64,000 bases of DNA from Paenibacillus_E sp042676385 (GCF_042676385.1 NZ_JBHTHA010000046.1:62001-126000), one strand, 5' to 3'; positions 7,363 to 15,828 are shown, counted from the stretch's first letter. Numbers and translations: made by a program. Notes: generated by a model not told the origin, from the sequence alone.

Positions 7363-8376
7363 TTGCAACCCATTAATCAAAGGATTGAAGCTATACTCCC
7401 AATTTTATTACCACTTCCAATTGAATTGGATTTTGATGAAATTACTAATCAAGTTATTAAAGAGTTAATTTCATCAGAATATATTTTCCCGTTAAAAGCT
7501 GAGCAATTATCATCATATCAAGTTATAGTAAAATTTCAGCTGTTGGATGAAAGTGATAGTAGAATAAATTTCTTTAAAACAGAAACACTTGGAAGAAAAA
7601 AGATATTTCTTTTAGCTTATACAACAATGGAGATTATTGATAAACCTGTTGCAGGAATTGAATCATGGAATATCCCTTCCATTGTTTTATGGAGTAAGAT
7701 TTCAGTTGACCATTTCATTAAACGGCTATATGATTTCATCATTTGTATAAACATAGCAAGGGTAGGCTCTATTCGAGTAGATCAAGGAGTTATTTTCATT
7801 GACAATCAATTTTATCAGAAATTAAAAATGATGAACAATAATTTTCAAGAAGTATTCTTATTTACTCAAAAAACAAGATGGCCAGTCCTTGAACACTTAG
7901 AAATTCATACTGTTTGGAACTGGATCACAGAAAAGGCCGGATTTCTTGATGGAGTAGGTGGCACACCAGTTGATAGGGCACTTACAGCATTAACTTATCT
8001 TTTTGGTTCTAATGGAGAAACAAACGAGGGAATGGATTTATTCTTTACTATGATAGGTCTAGAGTCACTTTATTGTACAAGTAATAATGGAATTAAAGAA
8101 CAATTGTTAGAAAAATCACAGGTTTTTCTTGGAAAACAAACCGATTATAAGAAATTGTTTAAAGGCATGTACGATTATCGTTCAAAATTTATACATGGAA
8201 GTTTGAACTTTCCTGTTAAATATCATTTTTTTGATGGATCTGATGAGTATGATCAATTTATGAAAGACTCCTATGATGCTACCTTAATGGCCCAATCTGT
8301 TTTAATTGCTACTCTACAACAGTTATCCAAACGTAATATGAATGAGTTAAACTTCGAATATACATTAGTAGACTAG
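7363..8376 (+). CDS. ApeA/HEPN-like protein, possible RNase (cassette 7)
   Basis: This 337-residue protein starts at TTG 7363 behind a strong GAGGAGG site. The N-terminal two thirds show no motif I can name. The C-terminal third looks like a HEPN helical domain: LDLFFTMIGLESL-type helix, then YRSKFIHG holding the R-x4-H pair (R273, H278) that forms the RNase centre of HEPN nucleases. The layout resembles Apea-like HEPN proteins, some of which take part in phage defence by cutting RNA. It is the largest gene of the array and fills its cassette. A defence role is inference; the R-x4-H pair alone does not prove nuclease activity. Confidence 0.62.
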   Translation: MQPINQRIEAILPILLPLPIELDFDEITNQVIKELISSEYIFPLKAEQLSSYQVIVKFQLLDESDSRINFFKTETLGRKKIFLLAYTTMEIIDKPVAGIESWNIPSIVLWSKISVDHFIKRLYDFIICINIARVGSIRVDQGVIFIDNQFYQKLKMMNNNFQEVFLFTQKTRWPVLEHLEIHTVWNWITEKAGFLDGVGGTPVDRALTALTYLFGSNGETNEGMDLFFTMIGLESLYCTSNNGIKEQLLEKSQVFLGKQTDYKKLFKGMYDYRSKFIHGSLNFPVKYHFFDGSDEYDQFMKDSYDATLMAQSVLIATLQQLSKRNMNELNFEYTLVD

Positions 8377-8470
8377 TTGTTTATCCTGGCAGCTAACAAC
8401 ATAGCTTTATTAATAACGTGATAATGATCCAATACTAGTAGTAAGATTATTCAGAGAAGTCGTCGGCATC

Positions 8471-8593
8471 ATATAACACTGTATTCGCGCATCGAGCCTG
8501 ACGGCTCTCGGTCTGCAGAAGTGATCTCGAGGAAGCGGAATCAGCAGACACATCCGGCTGACGCCGGACGTCGCGAATATAAGAACGTTAGGT
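8471..8593 (+). repeat. attC-like site S7 (short, 123 bases)
   Basis: R'' ATATAAC (8471-8477) and R' GTTAGGT (8587-8593). Arm C is missing, so the site goes from the GCAGAC arm straight to a short CGGCTGACGCCGGACG hairpin and L'. It shows that the central region may vary in length while the outer boxes are kept, as in classical attC sites. Confidence 0.82.
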
Positions 8594-8640
8594 GAAATTA
8601 CAGCAAATCATATAAACCTGATAAAACTGGGGGCAATATC

Positions 8641-9093
8641 ATGAGGAGAATATTATTGATTATTCTTTCTATGCTATTGCTTTCTTCATGTAATACATAT
8701 GACTCGAATAAAGCAAAAGAAAATGGAGATATAATTCCAGGTCATCCTGGCCCTGTGAATTTAGATAAAATCGATATATTTATTAAAGATTTTGAAACAC
8801 AGAAAGAATCAAAAATTAGAATTACTAGTTACACAGAGGAAGGAGATCCAATAATAAGTGACCTTAACTTCAATGGGAAGGAAATAGAATATATATTTGA
8901 TAACTCAAGAGATAAACATGGTGGAAAACAAAAAGGAAAATACGATACCACATGTAAAAGCATTGAAAAGAAGAATGTAACAAGAGGAGACAGTGCAAGG
9001 GGAGTTGAATACATTTTAACTAACTGTAAAGAAATTATTGGAATACACTATTCAGAAAAACAAGAAATATATTTAATGTTTAAAGCACAGTGA
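8641..9093 (+). CDS. DUF4362 lipoprotein (cassette 8)
   Basis: This 150-residue protein begins with a lipoprotein signal peptide (MRRILLIILSMLLLSSC, lipobox LSSC with Cys17), so it should be anchored outside the membrane. The mature part (KVRITSYTEEGDPI-like segment, DLNFNGKEIEYIFDNSRDKHGG, two later Cys) matches my memory of DUF4362, a family of unknown function in bacilli. The start follows a GGGGGC-type site. Three cassettes in this array encode unrelated lipoproteins, which suggests that envelope functions are a common cargo class. Confidence 0.8.
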   Translation: MRRILLIILSMLLLSSCNTYDSNKAKENGDIIPGHPGPVNLDKIDIFIKDFETQKESKIRITSYTEEGDPIISDLNFNGKEIEYIFDNSRDKHGGKQKGKYDTTCKSIEKKNVTRGDSARGVEYILTNCKEIIGIHYSEKQEIYLMFKAQ

Positions 9094-9128
9094 TGTTTGT
9101 GAGTAGATTCGAAGAGGGCTGTAACATC

Positions 9129-9290
9129 GCCTAATACCGTATTCACGCTGCGGCGCCTGGCGGCTCCTTGGTCCACCCGAGGAATTTCGAGGAAGTGAAA
9201 TCAGGCGGACAACCCTTCGAACCTAACCGCGTCGCTGCCGCCCCTTTGGGGCTTAAGGTTCTTGGGTTCTTGAATACAAGAATGTTATGG
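9129..9290 (+). repeat. attC-like site S8
   Basis: R'' is degenerate (GCCTAAT, 9129-9135), having lost the conserved final C, and R' is GTTATGG (9284-9290). L''/L' are GTATTCACG and TTGAATAC. It is a drifting copy. Confidence 0.78.
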
Positions 9291-9324
9291 GAAACCACTG
9301 CAAAGCTAGAAAGGGACGAGCTAG

Positions 9325-9804
9325 ATGATTATATTAAGACTTACCCAAACATTGTTGAAGGACATGAAGGTCAATCCGGAAGATGTTAATGATGAGCTAA
9401 CTTTATTGAGTTGGCATGTTAACATTTATAAACTCAATAACCGAAAGCACATTGTATTTATTAATGACTTATCTCGTTTGTGTGTAATTATAGATGGAAT
9501 TAGAACGGGACAATTATCAATGTTGAAAGAAAAGTTTCTAACAACACTCAGAGAATATCTACTAAGTGAAGGTGTTAAAAAGGATAAAATAGATAGGTAT
9601 GTTCAAGAAGGATCTGAATTTTTGATTGCTAGAACCAACAATAGAAGTGTTTTAGGTACGATGAAAGAAGCAACATTTTTTACCGAAGATGATTTTAAAG
9701 ATAACATTGAACGGCTAAAATGGCTTAATAAGTTGATTCATAAACCGATAAATTATCAAAAACCGATTCAGGTATTTAAAGAGGCTATTGAGAGGAATAA
9801 ATAG
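9325..9804 (+). CDS. DUF6933-like protein (cassette 9)
   Basis: This 159-residue protein matches the pattern I recall for DUF6933: an N-terminal MIILRLTQTLLKDM, then LLSWHVNIYKLNNRKHIVFIND, and later EFLIARTNNRSVLGTMKEA. The SNRSVLG-type segment is the most recognisable part. No function is known. The start has an AAAGGGAC site. It is the sole gene of cassette 9, whose ends match at 6 of 7 bases. It appears soluble, without signal peptide or membrane segments. Confidence 0.7.
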   Translation: MIILRLTQTLLKDMKVNPEDVNDELTLLSWHVNIYKLNNRKHIVFINDLSRLCVIIDGIRTGQLSMLKEKFLTTLREYLLSEGVKKDKIDRYVQEGSEFLIARTNNRSVLGTMKEATFFTEDDFKDNIERLKWLNKLIHKPINYQKPIQVFKEAIERNK

Positions 9805-9841
9805 AAGAGCTTGAATGTGTATTCGAGAAGGCACTGGCATT

Positions 9842-10005
9842 GCATAACACCGTATTCACGCATTGGGGCTGATGCCCCCGGTTGCCAGAAGTATTTTCGG
9901 GGAAGTGGAATCAAGTAGACAACCCTGCAAGGGTAAGTGGCGGAGCCACCCAGTCGCTGGCGCTCCTTAAAGCCTTTCGGGTTCGTGAATATAACAACGT
10001 TATGT
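9842..10005 (+). repeat. attC-like site S9
   Basis: R'' GCATAAC (9842-9848) and R' GTTATGT (9999-10005). The centre has the GGAGCCACCCAGTCGCTGGCG variant also seen in S15. One of the outer boxes has drifted (6/7 with its partner). Confidence 0.82.
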
Positions 10006-10031
10006 GAAATTCTCTAAAAAGGAGTGATACA

Positions 10032-10760
10032 ATGACTGATAAAGTTGAAAAATTTGAAAAGATAATCCTTAAGTACTACAAAAATACAATACATGATGGT
10101 GGATCAGGGAGTTCCTTAAAATTACCTAACTTCGAGTTGTTCGCGAGAGATTATTTAAAGTTTGCCGAAGAGGGGTTAAATAATGGTTCGAATGCTAGTT
10201 TAATTAATTGTGTGTCAAACTTAAAGAGGGCTATGGATTGCCAGATCGACACATTTTTTTCTATGGTAAATTTATATGAATATATTTCCAAGCGAAATCT
10301 AAAATTTGAAAAGAAGCTTTCATTTATAGAAGAGATAGGATTGTTTAGTTCTAGGTCTTTAAGTAAGTTGAATACGATTAGAAATAAAATGGAGCACCTA
10401 TATGAAGTACCAAAAATAAATGAAATAGAATTATACTTTGAATTAGTACATGCTTTAGTTAGATCCTTAGAAATTGCTATAAGTCTATTAGAATGGCACT
10501 CTGGTTTAGATTTTGTAATTTATGAAGATGTTGAGAATGAAGAGAAAGAACTGGGTTATATTGGTATTCACTATAACCCTGAGAAAATTAGTTTCAGTGT
10601 TTCATGGAAGATCAACGAAGATAAGGATGATTTTGAAGTTGGTATAGATAATTATAAAGAATTTGGTTATGTATTTAGAATTCATTTGCTCATGTATCAA
10701 ATTAAATGTATTGGTAGTAACGAATATGTTGAATCAAAACTAAAGTACAATTTAAGTTAA
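10032..10760 (+). CDS. HEPN-motif protein (cassette 10)
   Basis: This 242-residue, mainly helical N-terminal domain is followed by a beta-rich tail (from about residue 165). Helices around 45-125 end in RNKMEH (R117-x4-H122), the R-x4-H signature of HEPN domains. Long helices and a nearby SNLKRAMDCQID segment also fit the fold. HEPN proteins are often RNases in toxin-antitoxin or abortive-infection systems, or act as nucleotidyltransferase partners. The start has an AAGGAGTG site. It is the second HEPN-like cassette in this array, unrelated in sequence to the one at 7363. Its cassette ends match exactly. Confidence 0.58.
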   Translation: MTDKVEKFEKIILKYYKNTIHDGGSGSSLKLPNFELFARDYLKFAEEGLNNGSNASLINCVSNLKRAMDCQIDTFFSMVNLYEYISKRNLKFEKKLSFIEEIGLFSSRSLSKLNTIRNKMEHLYEVPKINEIELYFELVHALVRSLEIAISLLEWHSGLDFVIYEDVENEEKELGYIGIHYNPEKISFSVSWKINEDKDDFEVGIDNYKEFGYVFRIHLLMYQIKCIGSNEYVESKLKYNLS

Positions 10761-10779
10761 TCATAGGAGAGAGAACTTC

Positions 10780-10938
10780 ACATAACACCGTATTCACGCT
10801 GCGGCGCTGACGCCCCTTGGTCTGCCAGTAGTTTTTCGGAGATGTTGTATCAAGCAGACAACCCTGCATAACCTAAGCGAATTGCGCCTGGCCAATCGGC
10901 CTTAAGTCGGTGAGGGTTCGGGAACAAGAACGTTATAT
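10780..10938 (+). repeat. attC-like site S10
   Basis: R'' ACATAAC (10780-10786) exactly complements the GTTATGT opening cassette 10; R' is GTTATAT (10932-10938). The right side shows the AAGTCGGTGAGGGTTCGGGAAC subtype. Confidence 0.85.
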
Positions 10939-10984
10939 GAAAGATAGGCAACTTATCAATAAATACACCAAAAGAGGTTGATAC

Positions 10985-11467
10985 ATGGAGACACATCTAA
11001 AAGAAATTGCAGAAAAGACACTAAAATATTTATGTGTTGGTTCATACATTGAAGGGATAAATTTCTACGGACTCAAGGTAATCTTCTCAGAATCTGATAC
11101 AAACAAGAATCGTTTAGATGGGCAAATATATTTGAATATTGAAAGCAGGTTTATTATTTATAATACTTGGCCAGAAACCTTTCCTCAATCTGAAGATGAA
11201 ATGCCGGTTTCAAGTTGGCTTGAGGATTCAAAAAGAATATGTGATTTAAGATTAAAACATGTAACTAATGTTAAATTAGGAGATTCGATGCCTCATTTAT
11301 TTATCGTTTTTGATTCTGGAGAAGTATTATTTGTTTATGGTCATCATGATAAGTATGAAAGTTGGCAGTTAGGGGTCTTAAATAACAAATTCAATAATGA
11401 AGTTTGGGAAGTTGTTGCTTGTCCTGGAGATGCAATAGCCATATGGGTACTTGAAGACATTTTGTAA
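10985..11467 (+). CDS. Hypothetical protein (cassette 11)
   Basis: This 160-residue soluble protein has a well-placed start (AAGAGGTTG site). I do not recognise a family. It alternates short strands and turns, with conserved-looking WQLGV...EVWEVVACPGDAIAIW at the end. The size, acidity and Trp-rich C-terminus recall immunity proteins of polymorphic toxin systems, but that is only an impression. It fills cassette 11, whose ends match at 6 of 7 bases. Confidence 0.6.
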   Translation: METHLKEIAEKTLKYLCVGSYIEGINFYGLKVIFSESDTNKNRLDGQIYLNIESRFIIYNTWPETFPQSEDEMPVSSWLEDSKRICDLRLKHVTNVKLGDSMPHLFIVFDSGEVLFVYGHHDKYESWQLGVLNNKFNNEVWEVVACPGDAIAIWVLEDIL

Positions 11468-11493
11468 GCAAATTCAAGGCTGGCTTATCCCTC

Positions 11494-11654
11494 GTATAAC
11501 ATCGTGTTTCCACTGCGTGGCTTACGCCCCTTGGTCTGCCAGAGTCATTTCTGGGAAGTCGTATCAGGCAGACAACCCTGCACCGACTAAGCGCATCGCG
11601 CCCGGCCAATCAGCCTTAAGTCGGTGAGGGTTCGGGAACACAAGAACGTTAGAT
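11494..11654 (+). repeat. attC-like site S11
   Basis: R'' GTATAAC (11494-11500) and R' GTTAGAT (11648-11654). The left L box (GTGTTTCCAC) has changed, weakening the L''/L' stem. Confidence 0.82.
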
Positions 11655-11682
11655 GAAATAACCTGTTAGAATAGGAGAAAAC

Positions 11683-12197
11683 ATGAAACAACTTAAAATC
11701 CTAATTATTTTTATTTATCTCTGCTTATTCATAGGAGGTTGCAAAAGCAATTCGATAGATGAAGCATTTCGTAAACAATCTCCTAATAAAAACTATGAAC
11801 TACTTTATATAAACCAAGTAGATGAGAAGAAAATAGGTTTGTTCAAAGCACCATTTGATAATGGCAATATTGGAATCGGGGTAGCAATATTTGAAGGAAA
11901 TGATAAGGATGGTTGGAAGGTAATCGATTCATCTTCTTATTATTCGCCTACCAAAGTAATTATCTCGAGGCTGATAGAATTCATTTAGATCTGAAAGAGA
12001 GCTTTAGAATCTTATATGGTTTAATTGATACTCCAGATATAACAAAAATCGAAGTTACAGATAAACATGGAGAAATTATCGAAGGGAATATTATAGATAC
12101 TAATTGGAAGAGAATTTGGTATGCGATAGCAGAAATAAATGAAATGAAAGTAAAAGCATTTACGAAAGATGGAAAAATAGCTATTGAAGTACCCTAA
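11683..12197 (+). pseudogene. Lipoprotein, frameshifted (cassette 12)
   Basis: The first frame (11683-11988) opens with a lipoprotein signal (MKQLKILIIFIYLCLFIGGC, lipobox IGGC). The second frame (to 12197) continues SNYLEADRIHLDLKESFRIL to the end. Adding one A to the A3 run at 11953-11955 joins them into a protein of about 171 residues (YYSPTKSNYLEADR). The mature domain is unknown to me; the late segment (ITKIEVTDKHGEII..IDTNWKRIWYAI) resembles short beta-rich surface proteins of bacilli. The start follows a GGAG site. Cassette ends match exactly (GTTAGAT/ATCTAAC). Confidence 0.65.
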
Positions 12198-12241
12198 AAA
12201 AATAAGGAATAGTAAGCAATTTCAAGTAGCCAGGTTACTTC

Positions 12242-12400
12242 ATCTAACAGCGTATTCACGCGGCGTGCCTAACGGCCCTTGGTCTGCAGAGGCTTTTCGG
12301 AGAAGCGGAATCAGCAGACAACCCTGCGAGCCTAAGCCTGACGGACCTGGCGCTAAAGCCACTTAAGGTTCTTGGGTTCGTGAATACAAGAACGTTAGCT
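12242..12400 (+). repeat. attC-like site S12
   Basis: R'' ATCTAAC (12242-12248) exactly complements the R' at 11648-11654; R' is GTTAGCT (12394-12400). L''/L' GTATTCACG/CGTGAATAC are perfect. Confidence 0.87.
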
Positions 12401-12478
12401 GAAACTTGCGGAGAGCATTTAAAGACGAAAATACCTAAGATCATAAATACATAAAAAATCTTTTTAAGGAGTAAAGCG

Positions 12479-12844
12479 ATGAATCCACCAAAACATATCG
12501 TTTCGGCAGCTGGGAGATGCCTGGTGGTCAAGTAGAAGAAGGAGAGTCCTTAATTCATGCTGCAATAAGAAACAAAAGAAGAATCAGGAATAGACATAGA
12601 AATTATAAAATTCTGCGGAATTTTTCAGAACGTAGGAAATTCAATTTGTAATACCCTATTTTTAGCGAAGCCAATAGGTGGAGAATTAATACAAACATCA
12701 GAAAGCTTTGAGTCAGGCTATTTTCCGAAAGAAGAAGCACTAAAAAAAGTTGAATGGAAAGATTTCAGACAAAGAATTGAGTACTGTTTAAAACCTGAAA
12801 TGCAACCTTTTTGTGTTGAGTTTAATGATGTGAAGAATATTTGA
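12479..12844 (+). pseudogene. Broken second copy of the Nudix hydrolase (cassette 13)
   Basis: This is a near-identical copy of cassette 1 (3003 onward), including its leader and AAGGAG site. A 58-base deletion between two GCTG words (matching 3105-3108 and 3163-3166 of the first copy) and a further 2-base loss (GAGAAAC to GAAAC) break the gene. Translation stops after 18 codons. The two losses together make 60 bases, so the last part is back in the original frame. The Nudix box start is partly kept out of frame. The cassette duplicated before the damage; its new left end is GTTAGCT instead of GTTACAT. Confidence 0.88.
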
Positions 12845-12870
12845 GGGTATCTCAAGTAGCCGCAGGCATC

Positions 12871-13029
12871 TTCTAACACCGTATTCACAGTGCGGGGCTA
12901 ATGCCCCATGGTCTGCCAAAGGCATTTCGAGGAAGTGGATTCAGGCAACCCTGCACTGGCTAAGTCCGTCGGACCCGGCGCTACCGCGCCTTAGGGTGGT
13001 GAGGGTTCGGGAACACAAAAACGTTAGAC
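12871..13029 (+). repeat. attC-like site S13
   Basis: R'' TTCTAAC (12871-12877) and R' GTTAGAC (13023-13029). Arm B has lost part of its right strand (AGGCAACC instead of AGGCAGACAACC). Confidence 0.8.
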
Positions 13030-13064
13030 GAAACCATTCAAAATATAGGAGACTAAAAGAAAAA

Positions 13065-13502
13065 ATGAAATATATTAATATAATAATTTTAATAATAATT
13101 CTTCAAGGATGTTCAACTAACAAGGATATTAATAGTGTAGATGATATACCGATTGTTGATACAGTTAAAGAGCAATCAATCCCTTCGGAAAAAGATGAAA
13201 TTAATAATAAAGAAGTTGTTACAGATATTAGTTCATGGGTTCATCCAACAAAGGAATATATTAATAGTATTGGTACATTAGAAAAGGTTGAAATAAAGAA
13301 TAAGAAAATCACTTTTTATTTAACAACTAAAGGTAATGGTAATTTTTCCTATGAGATATTTTCTGATTTAGCTAAATATAATGATTTTCAAGATTATAAG
13401 ATTATTAGTATTGATAGTGAATTAAAGGCAAGGGCAATTGATATCACTTGTAGTAAGCCCGATAAGAGAGTTATTAAAATTGTATCAGAAATACTAAAAT
13501 AA
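13065..13502 (+). CDS. Small lipoprotein of unknown function (cassette 14)
   Basis: This 145-residue protein has a lipoprotein signal (MKYINIIILIIILQGC, lipobox LQGC). A low-complexity acidic linker follows, then a domain with KVEIKNKKITFYLTTKGNGN. I know no family name. The frame is open further upstream into the recombination site (to 12996), but the ATG at 13065 has a TAGGAGAC site and gives a clean signal peptide, so it is the real start. Cassette ends match exactly (GTTAGAC/GTCTAAC). Confidence 0.72.
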   Translation: MKYINIIILIIILQGCSTNKDINSVDDIPIVDTVKEQSIPSEKDEINNKEVVTDISSWVHPTKEYINSIGTLEKVEIKNKKITFYLTTKGNGNFSYEIFSDLAKYNDFQDYKIISIDSELKARAIDITCSKPDKRVIKIVSEILK

Positions 13503-13562
13503 TTATTTTATAAACATAAGGTAAGGATATAGTTAGTATTTTCTATGAAGTCGAATGGCATC

Positions 13563-13724
13563 GTCTAACAAAAGTATTCACGCGTCGGGCTAACGCCTTC
13601 AGTCCGCGGGAAGCTTTTGGCAGGGGAGCAGATTCAGCGGACAAGCCTGCTAGACTAAGTGCTGACGCACCAACTCCCTCCAGTCGTTTAAGTCTCTCAG
13701 CATCGTAAATACCAAACTTTATCA
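13563..13724 (+). repeat. attC-like site S14
   Basis: R'' GTCTAAC (13563-13569) exactly complements the R' at 13023-13029. The right end has decayed: R' reads TTTATCA (13718-13724) instead of GTTATCA, and L' is CGTAAATAC. Confidence 0.78.
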
Positions 13725-13741
13725 GAAATTAATGTTAAGGA

Positions 13742-14206
13742 ATGATTTTTAAGATGATATTTCAGAGAAGCCTATTAGCAAAGATTTTTTTAAACATCTT
13801 AATGATTGGATTCAATGTTATTTTATATTTCAACATGCAACATACGTTGCTTGTTGTAAGCGTGATTTTTTCAGCAATAATGAGTTTGATTATAGTAGGA
13901 AATAACTATCGTATTTCTGACGGTAAGTTGAGTAAGCACTTTTTTAATATTAACAATTTAGAGATCGAAATTAATGAAATTAAAACAGTAGAATTTTATA
14001 GTGAAAGAAAAGCAGGGTACATAAGAATTAATATAGCCAGTCCAGATGAAGACGAGTATAGGTTACTATTTGAGAATGGGGAAGTATTGAAGATACCTTC
14101 ATATTATATGAGCAATAGAATGACAGTTGGAGAATTTTTATGCAAACAATATAAAATAAAAAAGAAAGTAACAAAGAAAATAAAATACATATATGGAAAC
14201 CCATAA
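13742..14206 (+). CDS. Two-span membrane protein with PH-like cytosolic domain (cassette 15)
   Basis: This 154-residue protein has two close hydrophobic segments (about residues 12-31 and 34-53). A beta-rich domain follows (NNYRISDGKLSKHF...EIKTVEFYSERK), a pattern seen in bacterial PH-like membrane proteins of unknown role. The ATG at 13742 has an AAGGA word only 1-2 bases upstream, so the ATG at 13754, in frame, may be the true start. The six bases opening the cassette (TTATCA) match the closing TGATAAC in full although the G before them is lost. Confidence 0.6.
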   Translation: MIFKMIFQRSLLAKIFLNILMIGFNVILYFNMQHTLLVVSVIFSAIMSLIIVGNNYRISDGKLSKHFFNINNLEIEINEIKTVEFYSERKAGYIRINIASPDEDEYRLLFENGEVLKIPSYYMSNRMTVGEFLCKQYKIKKKVTKKIKYIYGNP

Positions 14207-14238
14207 CTTGAAAGTAGCTCTACGAGGACATTAACATC

Positions 14239-14397
14239 TGATAACACCGTATTCACGCTAAGGGGCTGACGCCCCTTGGTCTGCCAGAAGTGATTCAGGG
14301 AAGTAGATTCATGCAGACAACCCTACAAGGCTAAGTGGCGGAGCCACCCAGTCGTTAATTTAAGCCTTTCGGGTTCGTGAATACAAGAACGTTAGCT
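14239..14397 (+). repeat. attC-like site S15
   Basis: R'' TGATAAC (14239-14245), L'' GTATTCACG, L' CGTGAATAC, R' GTTAGCT (14391-14397). R'' pairs with the TTATCA opening cassette 15. Confidence 0.85.
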
Positions 14398-14470
14398 GAA
14401 ACCGTCGAAATCGTATATTAAACAAACACTATATAAACAATGAACCCATTTTATTAAGAGAGTTGATTCT

Positions 14471-14938
14471 ATGAAGTTGATATTCTTAGATATAGACGGA
14501 GTAATGGTAACTTCAAGACATATGATTCAGAGCAACAAATACTTTGGACATGAGTTTGATCCAGACTGTATTAGTAATTTACAAGACATATTACATAAAA
14601 CAGATGCGAGTATTGTTGTTAGTTCATCTTGGAGAGAAGGAAGAACATTAAAACAATTACAATCGATCTTTGAAATCAATGGAATAAATAAAGTTATAGG
14701 AATGACGCCCATAATTGACGGGGCAATTCGAGGGAGAGAAGTTAAAGAGTATTTAAAGAATACAGAAGAATCAGGAATGAAAATAAGTAAATTTGTAATA
14801 ATTGATGACGAAGAAGAAATGGGAGACTTAAAGACATTTTTAATAGAAACGGAATTTAAGACAGGAATAACAGACAATATTAAGAACCAAGTAATAGATT
14901 TTTTAAGTAAATTCGAAGAAGCCGACGGCATCAGCTAA
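14471..14938 (+). CDS. HAD-type phosphatase, RNA-repair (HAD_SAK) group (cassette 16)
   Basis: This 155-residue HAD-fold protein matches the small HAD domain found in so-called Swiss-army-knife RNA repair proteins. The motifs are DIDGV (residues 7-11, nucleophile Asp7), SSSWR (51-55), the IGMTP and RGREVKEYL stretch, and IDDEEEM (Asp112, Asp113). Family members are thought to remove phosphate from polynucleotide ends; here this is inference. The stop codon TAA (14936-14938) lies inside the R'' box AGCTAAC, so the recombination site itself ends the gene. The start follows AAGAGAG. Cassette ends match exactly. Confidence 0.78.
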   Translation: MKLIFLDIDGVMVTSRHMIQSNKYFGHEFDPDCISNLQDILHKTDASIVVSSSWREGRTLKQLQSIFEINGINKVIGMTPIIDGAIRGREVKEYLKNTEESGMKISKFVIIDDEEEMGDLKTFLIETEFKTGITDNIKNQVIDFLSKFEEADGIS

Positions 14939-15048
14939 CACCGACTTATGAAGGAATGGTAGAAGAAAGCTTGGCAGTCAGTATGAAAGAATCTTTATAT
15001 GAGGGTTTTGTTTGATATTGTTATTCCCGTAAAGAAATCCCGACCATC
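14933..15048 (+). repeat. attC-like site S16 remnant plus orphan gene tail
   Basis: R'' AGCTAAC (14933-14939) and ACACCG remain, then the sequence leaves the element after about 13 bases. It enters the tail of another frame ending at TGA 15013-15015 (EEGMVEESLAVSMKESLYEG-like). A deletion fused cassette 16 to the end of a lost cassette, removing the rest of the site and the front of its gene. Confidence 0.6.
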
Positions 15049-15207
15049 TTATAACACTGTATTCACGCTACGGGGCTCACGCCCCTTTGTCTCCCGAAGT
15101 ACATCGAGGAAGTGGAATCAGCAGACAACATTGCTCTGCGTAAGCCCGTCGGACCTGGCCTATCGCGCCTTAAGCAAGTGAGGGTTCGTGATACAATAAC
15201 GTTTGAT
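15049..15207 (+). repeat. attC-like site S17
   Basis: R'' TTATAAC (15049-15055) and R' GTTTGAT (15201-15207). L' is CGTGATAC, one base short; arm B reads TTGTCTCC. The copy is drifting. Confidence 0.78.
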
Positions 15208-15246
15208 GAAACCATTGCAGAGCTTATATTGAAAGAAGTGAAAATA

Positions 15247-15828
15247 ATGAGAACCGTCATTTACTTTGTCAGACATGCCGAGTCTCCATATATAGAGGGT
15301 ATGGAGAGAACGAGAGGTCTCTCAAATAAAGGAAAAGAAGATGCGCTTAAGATCAAATCAATTTTGAATGATGAAGACATAGATATTTTTATTTCTAGTC
15401 CGTATGAAAGAGCAATTCAGACTATTAAAGACTCAGCTGGAACTAAGAAGATTGTAATATTTGAGGATCTTAGAGAAAGAGAAATAGGCCTGATCAAAGA
15501 AATGAATTTTAGGGAAGCGAAGCTGAAAGTTTATAAAGACATTTATTACTCATTTCCTGATGGTGAATCGAACGTTAGTGCTCAAGGAAGAGCAATAAAA
15601 ACAATAATGAAAATATTAAATGAATATAGAGGAAAGAAAATTGTAATTGGGACACATGGGGATATCATGACTTTGATTTTAAATTATTTTAATAACCAAT
15701 TTGAATTTGAATTTTGGGAATCAACATCGATGCCAGACATTTATAAATTAGAATTTAAAGATCAGAAATTAATAGAAGTAAAGAGACTTTGGTTTGATCA
15801 GCTCGAAGAAGGCAATGGCACTTGCTAA
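15247..15828 (+). CDS. Histidine phosphatase family protein (cassette 17)
   Basis: This 193-residue protein belongs to the phosphoglycerate-mutase-like histidine phosphatases. It shows the FVRHAES signature (catalytic His10), SSPYERAIQT (Arg of the phosphate pocket), the acid/base region around E78-E80 and the second histidine in GTHGD (His137). The family removes phosphate from small metabolites or proteins. The frame extends upstream to 15112 through site S17, but the ATG at 15247 begins the conserved fold. The stop TAA (15826-15828) lies within the R'' box of S18, as in the gene at 14471. Confidence 0.85.
   Translation: MRTVIYFVRHAESPYIEGMERTRGLSNKGKEDALKIKSILNDEDIDIFISSPYERAIQTIKDSAGTKKIVIFEDLREREIGLIKEMNFREAKLKVYKDIYYSFPDGESNVSAQGRAIKTIMKILNEYRGKKIVIGTHGDIMTLILNYFNNQFEFEFWESTSMPDIYKLEFKDQKLIEVKRLWFDQLEEGNGTC

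Noticed and set aside
9168..9389. Plus-strand frame across site S8 (also 12184-12366 and 14999-15181)
   Set aside because: It is recombination-site sequence read through by chance; the real gene in that cassette starts at 9325.
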